A stretch of DNA of 64,000 bases from assembly GCF_036322805.1 (NCBI RefSeq), contig NZ_AP027272.1, positions 3,224,001-3,288,000 on the forward strand. The letters are read 5' to 3'. The notes beneath the pieces are model-generated. The model was not told where the DNA came from, made no database searches, and was given only the letters and a program-made list of their open reading frames with translations. Origin of the DNA: Planctobacterium marinum. GTDB taxonomy: Bacteria; Pseudomonadota; Gammaproteobacteria; Enterobacterales; Alteromonadaceae. Below, piece after piece: positions 52,722-63,770 of this stretch. The position numbers and the translations under genes were made by a program. The first letter of the stretch is position 1. Each line of letters starts with the position of its first letter.

Positions 52722-54947
52722 TTATTCATTGCGTCCTTGTTGTAATAAGGGCAAATCGTTATCAATGATCCGTTCGATAATGGCCAACATGGCATCTTTG
52801 TTAAAGGGCTTACTCACATGGTAAGTCATGCCAGCATCCCATGAAGCTTGTTTGTCAGATTCGTAGGCATTAGCCGTTAAGGCAACAATAGGGATAGCTA
52901 AGCCCATTTCAAATCGGATGATTTTACTGGCGGTTAAACCATCCATTTCTGGCATATTGATGTCCATAAAAATCATATCGTAATTGTGATTTTCCACCTG
53001 GATCACCGCCTTTTTGCCGTTTTCTACATGAGTAACGGAATGCCCTTCCGATTCCAGAATATGCACTGCGATCTGGGCGTTGATATCATTGTCTTCCGCC
53101 AACAATATTCTGAGTGCCTGTTTACTCTGCTGCTCTTTACCGCATAACCGGCCCATAGTGGAAATAAACATCTGTTCATTAATGGGCTTGTTGAAAACGG
53201 CGGCAAACTCACAGGAAATCTGATCTTTGTAGCGCCTCAAATCAGATGCAGCCGATACCAATACGACAGGAGGACAGTCTTCGTGATTGGTTTTAAGCTT
53301 GTGTACAAGCTGTATGCCATCCATTCCCGGCATGTGTAAATCCACTAAAATCACATTGTATTCTGACAGCTTGTGTTCCTGCTCCAAAAAGGCCTCTGCA
53401 GAGTTAAAGCTATCGCATACGATATTGCTCTGCTGTAACAATAACTCCAGGTAACAGCGGCTACTTTCAAGGTCGTCAATCACTGCAACTTTGGAACTAG
53501 TGGCAATCGGTTTTTGTCGCTTTATGGTGTGTTGATGGGTGGATTTGCTCAAGGGCAAGGTCACGGTAAATGCCGTGCCTTTTCCCGGCTGACTTTCTAA
53601 CTCGATAGCGCCTTCCATCAAAGTGATCAACTCTTTACTAATGGCTAACCCCAGCCCGGTTCCACCAAACATGCGCGTGGTAGAACTATCTGCCTGCACG
53701 AATTTATCAAATACTTTGGCCTGCTGGTTTTTGGTCATACCTATGCCAGTATCGGTTACCACCAATTCCAGCAAGTAGCGCCCCTTAATAACCGTCACTT
53801 TTGCGGTGACCGTAATCTTGCCGCTTTCAGTGAACTTAATGGCATTGCTGATCAGATTGTTGAGGATCTGCGTAACTCTAACCCCGTCACCACACACCCA
53901 GTCAGGCATGGCCGAAAGTGGTGCATATTCAAAATCTAAGCCCTTTTTCTCACAGTGAATAGCCGCCGGTGCCAGGCAAGTATCCAATACCCGTGGTAGC
54001 TCAAAATCATTACTTTCCAGTTCAATCTTATTGGCTTCAATTTTTGAAATATCGAGAATATCGTTGATCAGGTGCAATAACTGATCACCGGAGGCTCGTG
54101 CTTTAGACAGAAAATCCAGACGTTTATTTTTGTCTTCTTCACTACTGGCAAGCTCTATCATGCCAAAGATACCATTGATGGGAGTGCGCAGCTCGTGGCT
54201 CATGGTAGCCAAAAATTGCGACTTTGCCTTACTGGCCTGTTCGGCGAGCAGTTGCAGACGCTGGGCTTTTTGCTTTTCCTGCTCAATTTCTTTTACCGCA
54301 TTGCTTACCCCATTTTCCATGGGCTTGAAGATGTAAAACAATTCCAATGCCAGGATAAATAAGGTAACCAACCACAACAGCAATTCAATACGTGTTATCA
54401 GTAGCAGCTTTTCATTGGATTCCAGCTCAAATTGACTCACCACCTCATTGAGACGCACCAGAAGTAATTCCGTTTTTTCCGAAGCAAAGACTTGCGGATT
54501 ATAGCTTTGTCCATTGGCGGCTCGTCGTGCCTGAATAATGTAATCCAGCACCGTTTCATGGAGAGATAATGCAGATTCTTGTGCAAAATACAGAGAATAC
54601 AGTTCAGAACTAAAATTCTTGCCCGGCTCTGGTTTACCTTCCTGTCCCAGCAAAAACCAATGGTTTTGTTCAAAGCGGTCCACAGCGGCTAAGAGCTTTG
54701 TTTTTGAGTTAGCAAGCTGACTCTCGCTCAAATTTTGGTGAATAAACGCCTGATTAATGTGCAGGGCAATCTTTTGCGAAAGCATTCGCTGCATACCGGC
54801 AATATTGATGATCTCAGCGTCGCCTTTTTGATTGGCCAACAACAACTGAATACCCGCGGCAGAAAGAGTCACTAACAAGGCAATCGCTGACAGCGCCAGC
54901 AAGTAACGTTTGCGGATCCCCTGTTGTATTTTTTGATTAAACTGCAT
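52722..54947 (-). CDS. hybrid histidine kinase with two receiver domains
   Basis: 741 residues. TM1 at about 14-37; a PilJ/type IV pilus MCP-like N-terminal sensor (DAEIINIAGMQRMLSQKIALHINQAF at about 43-68); TM2 at about 183-208; HisKA with MSHELRTPINGIF (phospho-His about 252); HATPase_c at about 365-480 (N box NNLISNAIKFT, G box GTGLGLAISKEL); REC1 (486-605, VDLHMPGMDG) and REC2 (615-735, FMDINMPEMDG). Two receivers but no HPt domain, so phosphotransfer to a separate HPt protein is expected. Upstream of a chemoreceptor on the same strand. Confidence 0.93.
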   Translation of the reverse strand: MQFNQKIQQGIRKRYLLALSAIALLVTLSAAGIQLLLANQKGDAEIINIAGMQRMLSQKIALHINQAFIHQNLSESQLANSKTKLLAAVDRFEQNHWFLLGQEGKPEPGKNFSSELYSLYFAQESALSLHETVLDYIIQARRAANGQSYNPQVFASEKTELLLVRLNEVVSQFELESNEKLLLITRIELLLWLVTLFILALELFYIFKPMENGVSNAVKEIEQEKQKAQRLQLLAEQASKAKSQFLATMSHELRTPINGIFGMIELASSEEDKNKRLDFLSKARASGDQLLHLINDILDISKIEANKIELESNDFELPRVLDTCLAPAAIHCEKKGLDFEYAPLSAMPDWVCGDGVRVTQILNNLISNAIKFTESGKITVTAKVTVIKGRYLLELVVTDTGIGMTKNQQAKVFDKFVQADSSTTRMFGGTGLGLAISKELITLMEGAIELESQPGKGTAFTVTLPLSKSTHQHTIKRQKPIATSSKVAVIDDLESSRCYLELLLQQSNIVCDSFNSAEAFLEQEHKLSEYNVILVDLHMPGMDGIQLVHKLKTNHEDCPPVVLVSAASDLRRYKDQISCEFAAVFNKPINEQMFISTMGRLCGKEQQSKQALRILLAEDNDINAQIAVHILESEGHSVTHVENGKKAVIQVENHNYDMIFMDINMPEMDGLTASKIIRFEMGLAIPIVALTANAYESDKQASWDAGMTYHVSKPFNKDAMLAIIERIIDNDLPLLQQGRNE

Positions 54948-55185
54948 CTTCCGTATCCCTGTTAGCGGCGAGTGTCTGGCGTCTCAGGATGCCAGTATTG
55001 TGTCAATAATTATCGCGCGGTAACTTTAAATCTATGTGAAAAGCTGAAAAGTGCCAAATTTAAGTACGTGTTTTACGCCCTCAGGATCTACCCATTGAAT
55101 AGCTTTGTCTTGACGAATAGTTAATAATACCTGTGAGGTAAATATCTTTCGGTGGCGTATGCACGTCACTTCACTTTATTAACTT

Positions 55186-55206
55186 GATAGTTTGCACCTA
55201 ACTATC
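55186..55206 (+). other. hairpin just before the VNGSI-repeat lipoprotein gene
   Basis: GATAGTT (55186-55192) pairs with AACTATC (55200-55206), followed by GTTTT, 17 bases before the start codon. It could be a weak terminator of an upstream transcript or a leader hairpin. Confidence 0.3.
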
Positions 55207-55222
55207 GTTTTCAGGAATATTC

Positions 55223-55876
55223 ATGATTCGACTTTTTACTGCATTATCCGCCTGCCTTTTGTTATCAGCTTGTGTTATCCACGTAGGTCCGGGCAGCTAT
55301 CGCAACCCCAATGTTGGCGAAGACACGGTTTTTGGTGATATTCAGGTCCCCAGCGGTCAAACTGTGGGCAGTTTATCCAGTGTTAACGGCAGTATCAGCG
55401 TCAGTTTTGGTGCCAAGGCAGGCCATGTCAGCACGGTCAATGGCAGCATAGAGCTGGATGAAAAAGTCGAAGTGGATAGCATTACCTCGGTAAACGGCAG
55501 TATCAATGGCGGCAAAGATTTGCGAGTTCAGGGGGAAATAGAAACCGTAAACGGCACGATTCGCTTGGCTCAAAACAGCAGCGTACTGGGTGAGATAAAT
55601 TCCACCAACGGCGATATCCTGCTCACGGGCGTAAAATTACAGAGCAATCTGATAACGATAAATGGCGATATCACAGTGAAGTCCGATAGTGTAATCGCTG
55701 GTAACATCGTGGTCAAAGGCAATAAAGGTTCAGACAACAACAATAATAAGCCACCGGTTATCACTTTGGCCCAGGAGGTTAACTTGATGGGTGCGATCCT
55801 GCTTGAGAGGCCTGCCACCATCAAATTAAGCAATCCCGAACATCAGGCCAAAGTGCAACGCTTGTACTTGAAATAA
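55223..55876 (+). CDS. lipoprotein with VNGSI beta-helix repeats
   Basis: 217 residues, lipobox LSAC (Cys17), so anchored in a membrane. The body is a row of NG-type repeats of about 20 residues: SVNGSISV, TVNGSIEL, SVNGSING, TVNGTIRL, STNGDILL, TINGDITV. This resembles DUF4097 or bactofilin-type beta-helices. It directly precedes a hybrid kinase and a CheY-like gene (gaps of 16 and -8 bases), so it may act with them, for example as an accessory sensor in the envelope. Confidence 0.82.
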   Translation: MIRLFTALSACLLLSACVIHVGPGSYRNPNVGEDTVFGDIQVPSGQTVGSLSSVNGSISVSFGAKAGHVSTVNGSIELDEKVEVDSITSVNGSINGGKDLRVQGEIETVNGTIRLAQNSSVLGEINSTNGDILLTGVKLQSNLITINGDITVKSDSVIAGNIVVKGNKGSDNNNNKPPVITLAQEVNLMGAILLERPATIKLSNPEHQAKVQRLYLK

Positions 55877-55892
55877 CAGAGCTTGAATTACT

Positions 55893-58475
55893 ATGCGTTG
55901 GGTTGGATTACAAAACAAGATTTTTGTGCTGGTGACCGGGTTATTCAGCCTGGTACTGGTAGTTACCCTGTTTAGTATCTACAACGCAGCAAGGAATCAG
56001 GCTGAGCAACAACTACAGCGTCAGTTTGATGTGGGTGAACGGGTGTTTAGTGAAAAGCTACAGCTGATCCAACAGCATCTGGACAGTAGTTTGAATACCA
56101 TTGCCAAAGACTGGGCATTGCGCAAAGCCATAGGGGAAAAGCAAGATACTCGTTCTCTGGAAGCCATCATTGAAAACCATGCCCAGCGAGTAGATGCCAG
56201 CCTAATTTGGTTGTTTAAACCAGATCTAAGTTTAGTTGCGCAAACGGGAACCGTCACAGGCCTGGACTTCAAGCGCGAACAAGCTCAGTTTTTGCGTCAA
56301 CAACAGGGGCTGAGATTGATGTCTTTTGGCGACACCCATTACATGATGGCAATGGCTCCCGTGCGTGCACCAAAGCTAATAGGCTGGTTAGTAACAGGCA
56401 AACAGATAGATTCACAGTTATTGCAGGATTTGCGCACGCTAACGTCGCTGCAAATGACGCTCGTTGCCATCGAAGAGGATGAGCTTTCCGGATTACTGTC
56501 CGCCAGTGATCACGAAGCGCAACTAACAGAGAATCTGATGTTTTCCCACATTACAGCTCAAAAATCTGTATCCGAAAGCTTACTCATTCAAACCATCGGT
56601 AACGCCAAGCTGGCGAGCCACCCCATCTTGCTGGGGGAAACCCTAAACCGACATTATTATTTACTGCTACACGATGATGCCGACGCCTTGTTAAAACCAC
56701 TAAACGCCTTTTTTGTGGATGTTATTCCTTGGTTTGTTATCGGTATCTTATTGGCGGTATTAGGTTCACTGGCTATTGCCCGAGGTATTACCAGACCAGT
56801 CGCTACCCTTTTGGCCTTAGTAAAAAAAGTTGCAGGCGGTCAATACCATCAAAAAATTCCGATTTCAGACAGCGGTGAGTTGGGCGAACTGGCTAAAGAG
56901 TTTTCCCATATGCAAGTGGCCGTCATGGACCGAGAAAAAAAGATTACGGCTCAGGCACAAGAGCTTGCACGTGCCAGCCAGGCCAAGTATGAAGCCGCGA
57001 TTGCACGCCAGGAACAACAAGTGGCTGAAGCCGCTAATCAAGCTAAAAGTCAATTCTTAGCCAATATGAGTCATGAGATTCGCACTCCTTTGAATTCCAT
57101 CATCGGTTACTCTGAAATGCTTAACGATGAGCAATTGCAGCCGCAACAGAAAAACAGTGCGGCGCGCACTATCAATGTCTGTGGTCAACACCTGTTAAAC
57201 ATCATAAACAATGTTTTGGATGTTTCTAAGATTGAAGCCAATAAGGTTGAACTGGAATGGTTGAGTATTGACCTGGTGGCCTTTACTGAAGAAATCAAAA
57301 CCATTGTGATGCAAGCTGCCAGTGCTAAAAACATTGAGGTTCAACTGTGCTATGAACTACCGCTACCAAGGGCATTTGTCGCCGACCCCACGCGGCTCAA
57401 ACAAAGCCTGGTAAACCTGAGTAACAACGCCATTAAGTTCACTGAACAAGGCAGCGTTACCCTGAAAACCAGCTGGTTAAGAGCGCAACAACAAATCAGC
57501 TTTGATGTTATAGATACCGGCATCGGTATGACCAAAGAACAACAAAGCCGTTTGTTTTCAGCCTTTTCTCAAGCCGATCAAAGTACCACCAGACAACATG
57601 GTGGCACCGGGCTGGGTTTATACATTAGTAAAGAGTTTACTGAACTTATGGGCGGCGAAATCAAGGTGAGCAGCTCCCCAGGCAAAGGCAGCACCTTCAG
57701 TATTACTCTGCCCTATCGCGCCACTGAAAACGCTGAGCTAATAGAGCTTGAATCAAAGCTTATAGCGCTGCAAGACAGTGACAATGTTAGTCAGATCCAA
57801 GTGCCGCAATTACAAGGTGAGATATTGTGTGCTGATGACAATGCCGACAATCTCCGTTTGGCTGAGTATCTTATCGCAAAGACTGGTGCAAATCTCTGTA
57901 CCGCAGTAAACGGTGAAGAGGCATTTAATAGCGCGATGGTAGAAGACTTTGATCTTATTCTGATGGATATGCAAATGCCTCACATGTCCGGCGTTGAGGC
58001 CACTGAAATACTGAAAAGTGCTGGCTGTGTGGCGCCGATAGTAATGCTTACCGCCAACGTAGACGCACAAAGCAAACAGGAAATTGACGCTTGTGGGGCC
58101 GATGGTTACTTCCCGAAACCCATCGACACACAGAAGTTTTATCAAATGCTGGCAAACTACCTCAAACCTGGAGATAGCGCCACAGAAGCCATCAATCAAA
58201 TTGATGAAACCGAGTTGCAACAATTGCGCATGCAATTTATTGCCAGTCTGGCGAATTATAAAACCCAAATACACGGGGCAATGGCTCAATCAGATAACAA
58301 AGCACTGGCTTCCCTGTGCCATCAAATAAAGGGCAATGCCCCTATTTATGGTTTACAAAAACTTGCCGATTTAGCCAAACAAACAGAAACTGCGTTATTG
58401 CAAGCCGAAGATGCTCATACAGCAGAACAACTTGTCATACAGCTCATAAAGGAAATAGAGGTAATAGATGGATAA
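55893..58475 (+). CDS. hybrid histidine kinase with REC and HPt domains
   Basis: 860 residues. TM1 at about 11-31, periplasmic sensor (about 32-275), TM2 at about 280-300, HAMP ([28 protein letters not shown]), short coiled coil, HisKA with [13 protein letters not shown] (phospho-His about 394), HATPase (N box [16 protein letters not shown]), REC with [11 protein letters not shown] (phospho-Asp about 691) and a C-terminal HPt with [15 protein letters not shown] (His about 809). Complete phosphorelay in one chain. The stop overlaps the response regulator gene by 8 bases. Confidence 0.93.
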   Translation: MRWVGLQNKIFVLVTGLFSLVLVVTLFSIYNAARNQAEQQLQRQFDVGERVFSEKLQLIQQHLDSSLNTIAKDWALRKAIGEKQDTRSLEAIIENHAQRVDASLIWLFKPDLSLVAQTGTVTGLDFKREQAQFLRQQQGLRLMSFGDTHYMMAMAPVRAPKLIGWLVTGKQIDSQLLQDLRTLTSLQMTLVAIEEDELSGLLSASDHEAQLTENLMFSHITAQKSVSESLLIQTIGNAKLASHPILLGETLNRHYYLLLHDDADALLKPLNAFFVDVIPWFVIGILLAVLGSLAIARGITRPVATLLALVKKVAGGQYHQKIPISDSGELGELAKEFSHMQVAVMDREKKITAQAQELARASQAKYEAAIARQEQQVAEAANQAKSQFLANMSHEIRTPLNSIIGYSEMLNDEQLQPQQKNSAARTINVCGQHLLNIINNVLDVSKIEANKVELEWLSIDLVAFTEEIKTIVMQAASAKNIEVQLCYELPLPRAFVADPTRLKQSLVNLSNNAIKFTEQGSVTLKTSWLRAQQQISFDVIDTGIGMTKEQQSRLFSAFSQADQSTTRQHGGTGLGLYISKEFTELMGGEIKVSSSPGKGSTFSITLPYRATENAELIELESKLIALQDSDNVSQIQVPQLQGEILCADDNADNLRLAEYLIAKTGANLCTAVNGEEAFNSAMVEDFDLILMDMQMPHMSGVEATEILKSAGCVAPIVMLTANVDAQSKQEIDACGADGYFPKPIDTQKFYQMLANYLKPGDSATEAINQIDETELQQLRMQFIASLANYKTQIHGAMAQSDNKALASLCHQIKGNAPIYGLQKLADLAKQTETALLQAEDAHTAEQLVIQLIKEIEVIDG

Positions 58476-58866
58476 ATACAAGTCACTATCTGTATTAATT
58501 GTGGATGATGTTGCCAACATGCGCAGCTTTCTCACTAGCTCCTTGCGTTCCATTGAGGTGCAAAACGTACGCGATGCATCGAGTGCTAAGGCAGGCATGC
58601 TGATGTATGAAGAAAAGCGTCCGGATATCTTATTTTTGGATTTGGATATGCCGGGAATCAGTGGCATGACGGCATTGCGTTCGCTGAAACAAAAAGATCC
58701 TTCGGCCTTTGTGGTAATTGTTAGTGGTGAGAGTCAGGTAGATAACGTTAAAGAGGCACTTAAGTTAGGTGCAAAAGGCTTTGTTGTTAAGCCTTATTCC
58801 ATGCAAAAAATCATGGCAATGTTAGATAAGGCACTGGACGCAAAACAGAAAAGAATGAAACGATAA
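58468..58866 (+). CDS. CheY-like single-domain response regulator
   Basis: 132 residues consisting of a receiver domain only: acidic pair in [12 protein letters not shown], phospho-Asp in [12 protein letters not shown], Thr/Ser and Lys equivalents in VIVSGES and FVVKPYS. No output domain, so it probably acts by protein contact or as phosphate sink. The start overlaps the hybrid kinase stop, so it is the expected partner of that kinase's HPt. Confidence 0.92.
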   Translation: MDKYKSLSVLIVDDVANMRSFLTSSLRSIEVQNVRDASSAKAGMLMYEEKRPDILFLDLDMPGISGMTALRSLKQKDPSAFVVIVSGESQVDNVKEALKLGAKGFVVKPYSMQKIMAMLDKALDAKQKRMKR

Positions 58867-59000
58867 GAAACACTTTACTGTGGTGTTAGGTGAAGCATCG
58901 GAGTAGCATAAGCACAATCATTGTGGCAATGTTTCAATTGATATTCTGACAATGGCCGCAATCAATATCTCGACACAGAAAAAGGCATTTTTTTAATCTT

Positions 59001-60242
59001 ATGAAGTACCCTCACTTTTTCCTGGCATCATTATTTTTCGCCGCCCCAATTACAACATATGCCTCCCCGGACTTAACCAAGCACTACCCAGAAGTCACTG
59101 AAACAGTATTCGCTAAATGCAAAGCTGATTTTGCTCAAAAAGCGCTGGCAACCGGAGTGACTAAGCAAACGGTGGATAGCGCTCTCGCTGCAGCGCAATT
59201 ACAGCCCAATGTAATTAAATACGACCGCAATCAACCGGAATTTGTACGTACCTTCCCGGACTACCTGAGCAAGCGCGTAAACGACTGGCGTATCAACAAA
59301 GGTCGAGAGATGCTCAAACAACACAATACGCTGTTACAAAAACTAGCAACCCAATACGGTATTCCCGCCCATTACCTGGTGGCGTTTTGGGGACTGGAAA
59401 CCAACTTTGGCCAGTACAAGGGAAAAATGCCCATAATCGGCTCACTGGCCACATTGGCCTGCGATGAAAGACGCGCCGAGTTTTTCACTAAAGAGTTGCT
59501 TAAGGCCCTACAACTGATAGACAAAGAAAGTATCGATCATCAACAAATGGTGGGTTCCTGGGCTGGCGCAATGGGTCATACTCAGTTTATGCCCAGTGCC
59601 TATCTGCAGTATGCGTTAGATGGTGACAACGATGGTAAAGCCGATTTGTGGAATAGCGTGCCCGACGCCCTGACATCGGCGGCTAACTTTCTCGATAACC
59701 TGGGTTGGCAACCGGGCTTTCGTTGGGGACGTGAGGTTCAGCTACCAGCAGAATTTGACTACACCTTAATCGGTCGTAGCACCAAAAAAACCCTGACTCA
59801 GTGGCAAGAGATGGGCATAGTAAAAGCGGATGGCAGTGCCTTAGGCAGTGCCGACATCATGGCCTCGTTGCTGTTACCCGCCGGCCATGAGGGACCTGCG
59901 TTCATTGTTTACGATAACTTTGCAGTCATCATGCGCTGGAACTTTTCAGAGTTTTACGCCATTGCGGTAGGCCACCTGGCGGATCGCCTGATCGGCGCCG
60001 GGAACCTTGTTCAGCCTCTACCAGAGCTACCCGTATATTCCATCAAAGATATGCAGGTTTTACAAACAAACCTCAATAATCTGGGATTTGATGTTGGAGA
60101 GCCTGATGGCATCTTAGGCCCAGCCACCCGAAGCGGCATTCAGAGCTTCCAACATGCTCACAATTTAGTAGCAGATGGTTTCCCTTCGCCGGGTGTTATT
60201 GAAAAAGTTCAGCAAATGGCTGGCGCACAGGTTCTGAACTAG
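59001..60242 (+). CDS. MltB-like lytic murein transglycosylase with PG-binding domain
   Basis: 413 residues with a signal peptide (MKYPHFFLASLFFAAPITTYA). The SLT-like catalytic domain contains the catalytic glutamate E133 in FWGLETNFGQYKG and the following GSLATLACDERRAEFF and VGSWAGAMGHTQFMPSAYLQYALDGDNDG. At the C-terminus there is a peptidoglycan-binding domain 1 (MQVLQTNLNNLGFDVGEPDGILGPATRSGIQSFQHAHNLVADGFPS). Cleaves glycan strands to 1,6-anhydro-muropeptides. No lipobox, so a soluble periplasmic form. Confidence 0.93.
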   Translation: MKYPHFFLASLFFAAPITTYASPDLTKHYPEVTETVFAKCKADFAQKALATGVTKQTVDSALAAAQLQPNVIKYDRNQPEFVRTFPDYLSKRVNDWRINKGREMLKQHNTLLQKLATQYGIPAHYLVAFWGLETNFGQYKGKMPIIGSLATLACDERRAEFFTKELLKALQLIDKESIDHQQMVGSWAGAMGHTQFMPSAYLQYALDGDNDGKADLWNSVPDALTSAANFLDNLGWQPGFRWGREVQLPAEFDYTLIGRSTKKTLTQWQEMGIVKADGSALGSADIMASLLLPAGHEGPAFIVYDNFAVIMRWNFSEFYAIAVGHLADRLIGAGNLVQPLPELPVYSIKDMQVLQTNLNNLGFDVGEPDGILGPATRSGIQSFQHAHNLVADGFPSPGVIEKVQQMAGAQVLN

Positions 60243-60339
60243 GCTGAGATCTCGACCAAAGTATTAAGGAATGTCACTGGATATCAGCGCCGGATGCCAT
60301 TAAGCTGGTATCAGTAGTTTTAATGGTTGCCGATATCGC

Positions 60340-61500
60340 GTGTACAAACTTTTCTGCTGGGTACTACTTTGCTGCTGCCAGGCGAGCCCGGCAGCACAAC
60401 AGAACATCGAATTGGCGTTTGGCCAGACAGGCTATGATTTCACGCCATTAATCGAACAATTCCAGGCTGAAACAGGGATTAAAATCACTACTGCACCGCA
60501 GGAAAACTATGATTTAAAGGCCGAGCTGATAAAACGCAGCGGTAAAAAGCGCTTACCCGATGCCTTTATCGCACCTGCCGATTACACAACCATACAATCC
60601 ATCAACCTGATCCCCCTGGACGATGATTGGCTGGTGCCAGAAATCTCCGCTGAGTCCCTGCAAACCGTTAGCCAAAACGGTAACATTGTGGCTGTGCCCA
60701 TAATCTCAGGTAATCACCTGGTGATGTATTACAACCGCAGTGCCTTGGAAGCTCCCGCCAAGACCATGTCGGAATTATTGCAGCAACGTCAAACATTACC
60801 TGACAATATGCGCTTAATTAGCTGGTCATTTAATGGCATGTATTTTCTCATTCCCTTTTTAAGTAGCTTTGACGCTTTACCTATCCAAGGTGAGCGACTG
60901 CGTATGGGGACACCCATGATGGCCAAGGCGATTGAATACTATTGGCGGTTACCAGAACGCGGCTTAGCGCAGCCCACTTGTAGTCATGACTGTTACCCTC
61001 AGCAATTTAAAGAAGGCAAATTTGCTTACGTGATTGATGGAGTATGGAATTTTCAGCAATACCAGCAAGCTTTAAGAGATGACTTGGGTATCGCTCTACT
61101 GCCTGCGATCAATGGTCAACCCATGCGACCTTATTTTAGTGCTCATGTATTGGCAATCATCGCTAAACAATATTCCAAGGCGCAATTACAAGCGCTGCAA
61201 CAATTTGCCAGATTCTTACAATCAGTAGACGCGCAGAAATTTATGTGGGATTCCGCCAGAGCTATTCCCTCTAACAATGAGGCTTTAAAGGGAATCGTTG
61301 CCTCTTCTGACGATAATACCCGGATGTTGATTAGACAACTGCAGAATGCCAATCCAATTCCTAACTCACCGCATATGTCGGTGGTTTGGGAAGCGATGTC
61401 TAAAGGATTTAACCGCTATGGTGCGCAATTAATGAGTGCAGAGGAATCTGCGCAACTCATGCAGCACCTGGCCGAACGAACCATAGCACACCAGCGATGA
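60340..61500 (+). CDS. extracellular solute-binding protein (family 1) paired with a kinase
   Basis: 386 residues. Starts with GTG at 60340; signal peptide MYKLFCWVLLCCCQASPAAA-like (Cys-rich, cleavage near SPA|AQ). Then NIELAFGQTGYDFTPLIEQFQAETGIKITTAP and NPNRSALEAPAKTMSELLQQ-type text as in sugar-binding proteins of ABC systems. No ABC permease or ATPase is near. Its stop overlaps the start of a hybrid kinase (ATGA), which suggests it delivers a ligand signal to that kinase, not a transporter. Confidence 0.85.
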   Translation: MYKLFCWVLLCCCQASPAAQQNIELAFGQTGYDFTPLIEQFQAETGIKITTAPQENYDLKAELIKRSGKKRLPDAFIAPADYTTIQSINLIPLDDDWLVPEISAESLQTVSQNGNIVAVPIISGNHLVMYYNRSALEAPAKTMSELLQQRQTLPDNMRLISWSFNGMYFLIPFLSSFDALPIQGERLRMGTPMMAKAIEYYWRLPERGLAQPTCSHDCYPQQFKEGKFAYVIDGVWNFQQYQQALRDDLGIALLPAINGQPMRPYFSAHVLAIIAKQYSKAQLQALQQFARFLQSVDAQKFMWDSARAIPSNNEALKGIVASSDDNTRMLIRQLQNANPIPNSPHMSVVWEAMSKGFNRYGAQLMSAEESAQLMQHLAERTIAHQR

Positions 61501-63740
61501 ATCAACCGCAGCTGCCATCCTATCACCACACCTTGTTGCGCTATGTGGCAGTGTTTATCTGTATCCCGGTGCTGGTTTTGTTTAGCTTTATTTACATTAA
61601 TTTGTTTAATGAGAACCTGGAGAACGCGCAAACCAAAATAACGCAACACGGTGGCGCAATAACTTCAGAGATCCGCGCTAAACTCTCAGAATTGCGCAAT
61701 CAGGTATACAAAGTGGCTGGTAATCGCGCGGTATCAGAAGTCCCCATTAATATCCTCTATTCACAGAACGCGCAATATACCCTGGAGCAGCTGGTAGAAA
61801 CTAATACACTGGTGAGTTCGGCATTTATTCAGGACGATGAGGGTTTTGTCATCGAAGGTTGGCCTATCGCTGCGTTAGGCATGCGCTCTGGCGCACTGAA
61901 AACCAATACCAAGGCAGCGATGCTAAGTTCCAGAGAACGCGCCGAAGCTCAGCTATTTTGGATGCTTCCCGAACAATACACTACCGGCCCGGTTACCAAC
62001 AATAGCCCCCAGAAAACACAACATAATAGTCACCTGCTTATTTATGCACTACCTCTATTTGCTGAAACGGACTCCATCATCACCCCCTATATAGCTACCG
62101 GGACACTTAATGTGGTGCTGGATTTAGAGCAACTCAGTCGGCATCAGTCACACACAGAAGAGACGGATAAACACAATCTGGAGTTAGTGGCCAATGGTTT
62201 TGTTCTATTCGAAAAAGCAGCTTTAGGCCTCGAGGATATCATGGCGCAAAGCTTCGATACCCAATTACTGGTGCAGCATAGTACCGGGCAAGTCCCACTA
62301 GAAATGACCCTGCAATACGACCGCGAAAAGCTGACTTCTGATTTCTGGTGGCAAACTTCAGTTCAGGTTGCACCTCTCCTGCTATTTATTCCAATCATGG
62401 TGTGGGGCCTGTATCGCTTTACCCGAAACTTTAATCAACCCGTTAACCAGATGGTTGAGATGTGTCGTCAGCTGGTGTCGGGCAATTATAACGTCGCTCC
62501 GCAATCAGCTAATTACAGAGAGTTTGATCTGCTGTTTCGTCGTCTGGATACCATGGCACAGACCATCTCAGAGCAAATTAAATCATTGGAGTCTGCCAGA
62601 AGTCGTGCAGAGCAGTCTGAACGCATAAAAACCCAGTTTCTTGCCAACATGAGTCACGAGATAAGAACGCCCATGAATGGCGTGCTTGGCATGTTGCAGC
62701 TCATGGAAGCAGGACAACTCACGGATGAACAAAAAGAACGCCTGAATATTGCTAAAACTTCCGCGCAGAATTTACTACAAATCATCAATGACATATTGGA
62801 TATTTCAAAAATTGAAGCCAACAAGATCACCATTGAACACATCCCTTGCAATGTTGCTCAATTAGTTCAAGTTCAAACCGATAACATGCAAGCTCAAGCG
62901 GAGAAGCAAAAGAATGTGCTAAGAGCATTAATTAAACCGCCATTTCACTGCGATTGGCTGACAGATCCTACGCGTTTAAGCCAAATATTGACTAATCTGC
63001 TATCCAATGCGTTGAAGTTTACCAAGGGTGGCAAAGTGATGGTGGTTCTAGCGCAACCAGAAGACAATTGCTTTGAGATAACCGTGAAAGACACTGGCAT
63101 TGGCATCGCTCAGGACAAACTCGCCACGTTATTTCAACCATTTCAACAAGCCGACAGCTCTACCACTCGAGAATACGGTGGAACAGGGCTAGGTCTGAGT
63201 ATTAGTAAAAACCTTTGTGAGCTAATGGGGGGCGACCTAAAGGTGTTTAGCGAACCGGGTAAAGGCTCAACATTTGTTGTCACCATTGCTGCAGAACCCA
63301 TTCAAGGCGACAGTGAACATCAAGATATACAAGTCAGCGAAGCCCACGAGACGATAGTTACCAGTGACAATCAGCTCAACAAGTCAAAAAAAGTGGCTGT
63401 GATTGCTGAGGATAATGAAATCAATCAAGAAGTATTAAAGGCGATGTTGCAAGGCTTTGATTTGGAATTGCATCTTGCCAGCAACGGCCGAGATGCCGTC
63501 GCACTTGTGGAATTTTTGAATCCGGATATTGTATTGATGGATGTGCACATGCCTCACATGGATGGTGTAACCGCCACGAAAACCATTCGTGAGCGCGGAC
63601 ATACCATGCCGATTATTATGCAAACCGCCAATGTCATGACGGAAGATGTAAAACACTACCTTGCAATGGGGGCTAACGATATTGTGGCTAAGCCAATTGT
63701 ACAAAAGCAGCTCGCTGACGCATTAAATAAATGGCTGTAA
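61497..63740 (+). CDS. hybrid histidine kinase coupled to a solute-binding protein
   Basis: 747 residues. TM1 at about 17-37, large periplasmic domain (about 38-285), TM2 at about 290-310, HAMP ([21 protein letters not shown]), HisKA with [13 protein letters not shown] (phospho-His about 388), HATPase ([22 protein letters not shown]), and REC with [12 protein letters not shown]. No HPt domain. The start overlaps the binding-protein stop, so the two form a sensor pair resembling LuxP-LuxQ and TorT-TorS. Confidence 0.93.
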   Translation: MNQPQLPSYHHTLLRYVAVFICIPVLVLFSFIYINLFNENLENAQTKITQHGGAITSEIRAKLSELRNQVYKVAGNRAVSEVPINILYSQNAQYTLEQLVETNTLVSSAFIQDDEGFVIEGWPIAALGMRSGALKTNTKAAMLSSRERAEAQLFWMLPEQYTTGPVTNNSPQKTQHNSHLLIYALPLFAETDSIITPYIATGTLNVVLDLEQLSRHQSHTEETDKHNLELVANGFVLFEKAALGLEDIMAQSFDTQLLVQHSTGQVPLEMTLQYDREKLTSDFWWQTSVQVAPLLLFIPIMVWGLYRFTRNFNQPVNQMVEMCRQLVSGNYNVAPQSANYREFDLLFRRLDTMAQTISEQIKSLESARSRAEQSERIKTQFLANMSHEIRTPMNGVLGMLQLMEAGQLTDEQKERLNIAKTSAQNLLQIINDILDISKIEANKITIEHIPCNVAQLVQVQTDNMQAQAEKQKNVLRALIKPPFHCDWLTDPTRLSQILTNLLSNALKFTKGGKVMVVLAQPEDNCFEITVKDTGIGIAQDKLATLFQPFQQADSSTTREYGGTGLGLSISKNLCELMGGDLKVFSEPGKGSTFVVTIAAEPIQGDSEHQDIQVSEAHETIVTSDNQLNKSKKVAVIAEDNEINQEVLKAMLQGFDLELHLASNGRDAVALVEFLNPDIVLMDVHMPHMDGVTATKTIRERGHTMPIIMQTANVMTEDVKHYLAMGANDIVAKPIVQKQLADALNKWL

Positions 63741-63770
63741 GCCAAGCAATGTCGTTATCGCCGTTCTTTG

